DNA of 6,772 bases. Source: an uncultured Lachnospiraceae bacterium (GTDB lineage Bacteria; Bacillota; Clostridia; Lachnospirales; Lachnospiraceae). The stretch lies in NCBI GenBank assembly GCA_905236615.1, contig CAJORC010000166.1, positions 1 to 6,772 on the forward strand. The letters run 5' to 3'. Every line of letters starts with the position of its first letter. Within the stretch, counting starts at the first letter, position 1. Position numbers and translations under genes: made by a program. The notes beneath the pieces were generated by a model, which did no database searches, was not told the DNA's origin, and worked only from the letters and a program-made list of their open reading frames with translations. Positions 6,349 to 6,772 of the stretch are shown here, piece by piece.

Positions 6349-6772
6349 AAAAATCAATTTAAAAATTCCAAAAAACAAAATAGAATAACTTCCTCCACCG
6401 ACTACGATCTGCAGCAGAGTTAATAATATCCCGTCCACTGCCGTGATCTTTCCTGCAGAAACGATCAGCAGATACATGATAAGAGATATGACCGCCGACT
6501 GTGTCAAATACAAAAATATATTTTTTATATTGTAATATTTCCTTGCGAAATACATCTCTATAACGCACACGATGCTTTCGGCTATTATAGAGGCTGTCAT
6601 TGCACCGGTGGAAAAGTAAACACCTATCCAGAATGAATTCAAGATTATATTTACGACGGCTCCCGCTATAGTCGCAACAGTCGTCTTGTTATGCTCTTCA
6701 ATCGGTATCAGCACGGCATTTCCCGCTATATTGGCCATTCCGATCACAAGGATTATGGGAGCTGACATTTTC
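6331..6772 (-). CDS. C-terminal part of a polysaccharide flippase, Wzx/PST-like of the MATE-like superfamily (5' end outside window)
   Basis: Integral membrane protein expected to flip lipid-linked oligosaccharide units across the cytoplasmic membrane during surface glycan or cell-wall polymer assembly (family knowledge). The reading frame continues past the first visible Met (6768) to the window edge, so only about the last 146 residues are seen. They contain the usual C-terminal pattern of these transporters: GNAVLIPIEEHNKT (helix ending in a Pro, then a charged cytoplasmic loop), TIAGAVVNIILN, a Gly-Ala rich turn (STGAMTASIIAES) opening the next helix, and two more hydrophobic segments at about 84-107 and 115-140, ending in the basic tail FRKRVK. 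Numbering is from the Met at 6768. Because only the tail is present, a lipid II, teichoic or O-antigen type exporter cannot be told apart. It overlaps the SNF2 gene by 4 bases and would be translated just before it. Confidence 0.8.
   Translation of the reverse strand, partial: KMSAPIILVIGMANIAGNAVLIPIEEHNKTTVATIAGAVVNIILNSFWIGVYFSTGAMTASIIAESIVCVIEMYFARKYYNIKNIFLYLTQSAVISLIMYLLIVSAGKITAVDGILLTLLQIVVGGGSYSILFFGIFKLIFRKRVK

Noticed and set aside
6661..6740. Repeated TCCCGCTATA about 60 bases apart in the flippase gene
   Set aside because: Both copies encode the same short residue run (IAG) in neighbouring helices; short similar codon strings in a hydrophobic protein need no further explanation.

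Overview
The window looks like part of a chromosome from an anaerobic gut or rumen Firmicute, probably Lachnospiraceae (Butyrivibrio/Roseburia-like). The reasons are the moderately low GC (about 30-45% in lines counted by hand), strong AGGAG-type ribosome binding sites, a SNF2 protein of the SWIM plus SNF2_assoc type typical of Clostridia, and an AAA-ATPase/PD-(D/E)XK protein of the subtype common in Lachnospiraceae. The genus is an inference; no rRNA or other marker is present.

Layout, left to right. Bases 2-409 (+) hold the 3' end of an unrecognised membrane protein whose start lies outside the window. A gap of 40 bases separates it from four genes that all run leftward on the minus strand. 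In transcription order these are: the 3' end of a Wzx/MATE-like polysaccharide flippase (6331-6772, start outside the window); a 1264-residue SNF2-family ATPase with two N-terminal SWIM-type zinc fingers (2540-6334); a YbaK-type Cys-tRNA(Pro) deacylase (2045-2518); and an AAA-ATPase fused to a PD-(D/E)XK nuclease domain (450-2033). No RNA gene, IS element, CRISPR array or attachment site was seen, and there is no gene-free stretch longer than 40 bases.

The four minus-strand genes are packed as one likely operon. The flippase stop and the SNF2 start overlap as ATGA, SNF2 to ybaK is 21 bases, and ybaK to the ATPase gene is 11 bases with the Shine-Dalgarno joined to the ybaK stop codon. Each downstream gene has its own good ribosome binding site. 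No internal promoter or terminator is visible. The proteins act in different processes (envelope glycan export, DNA/chromatin remodelling, tRNA proofreading, unknown ATPase/nuclease), so the grouping does not point to one pathway.

I do not see a convincing undescribed system. The points most worth a second look are the internal duplication of the SWIM module in the SNF2 protein, the translational coupling of that protein to a flippase, and the AT-richer ATPase/nuclease gene at the left end, which may be an accessory insertion behind ybaK.
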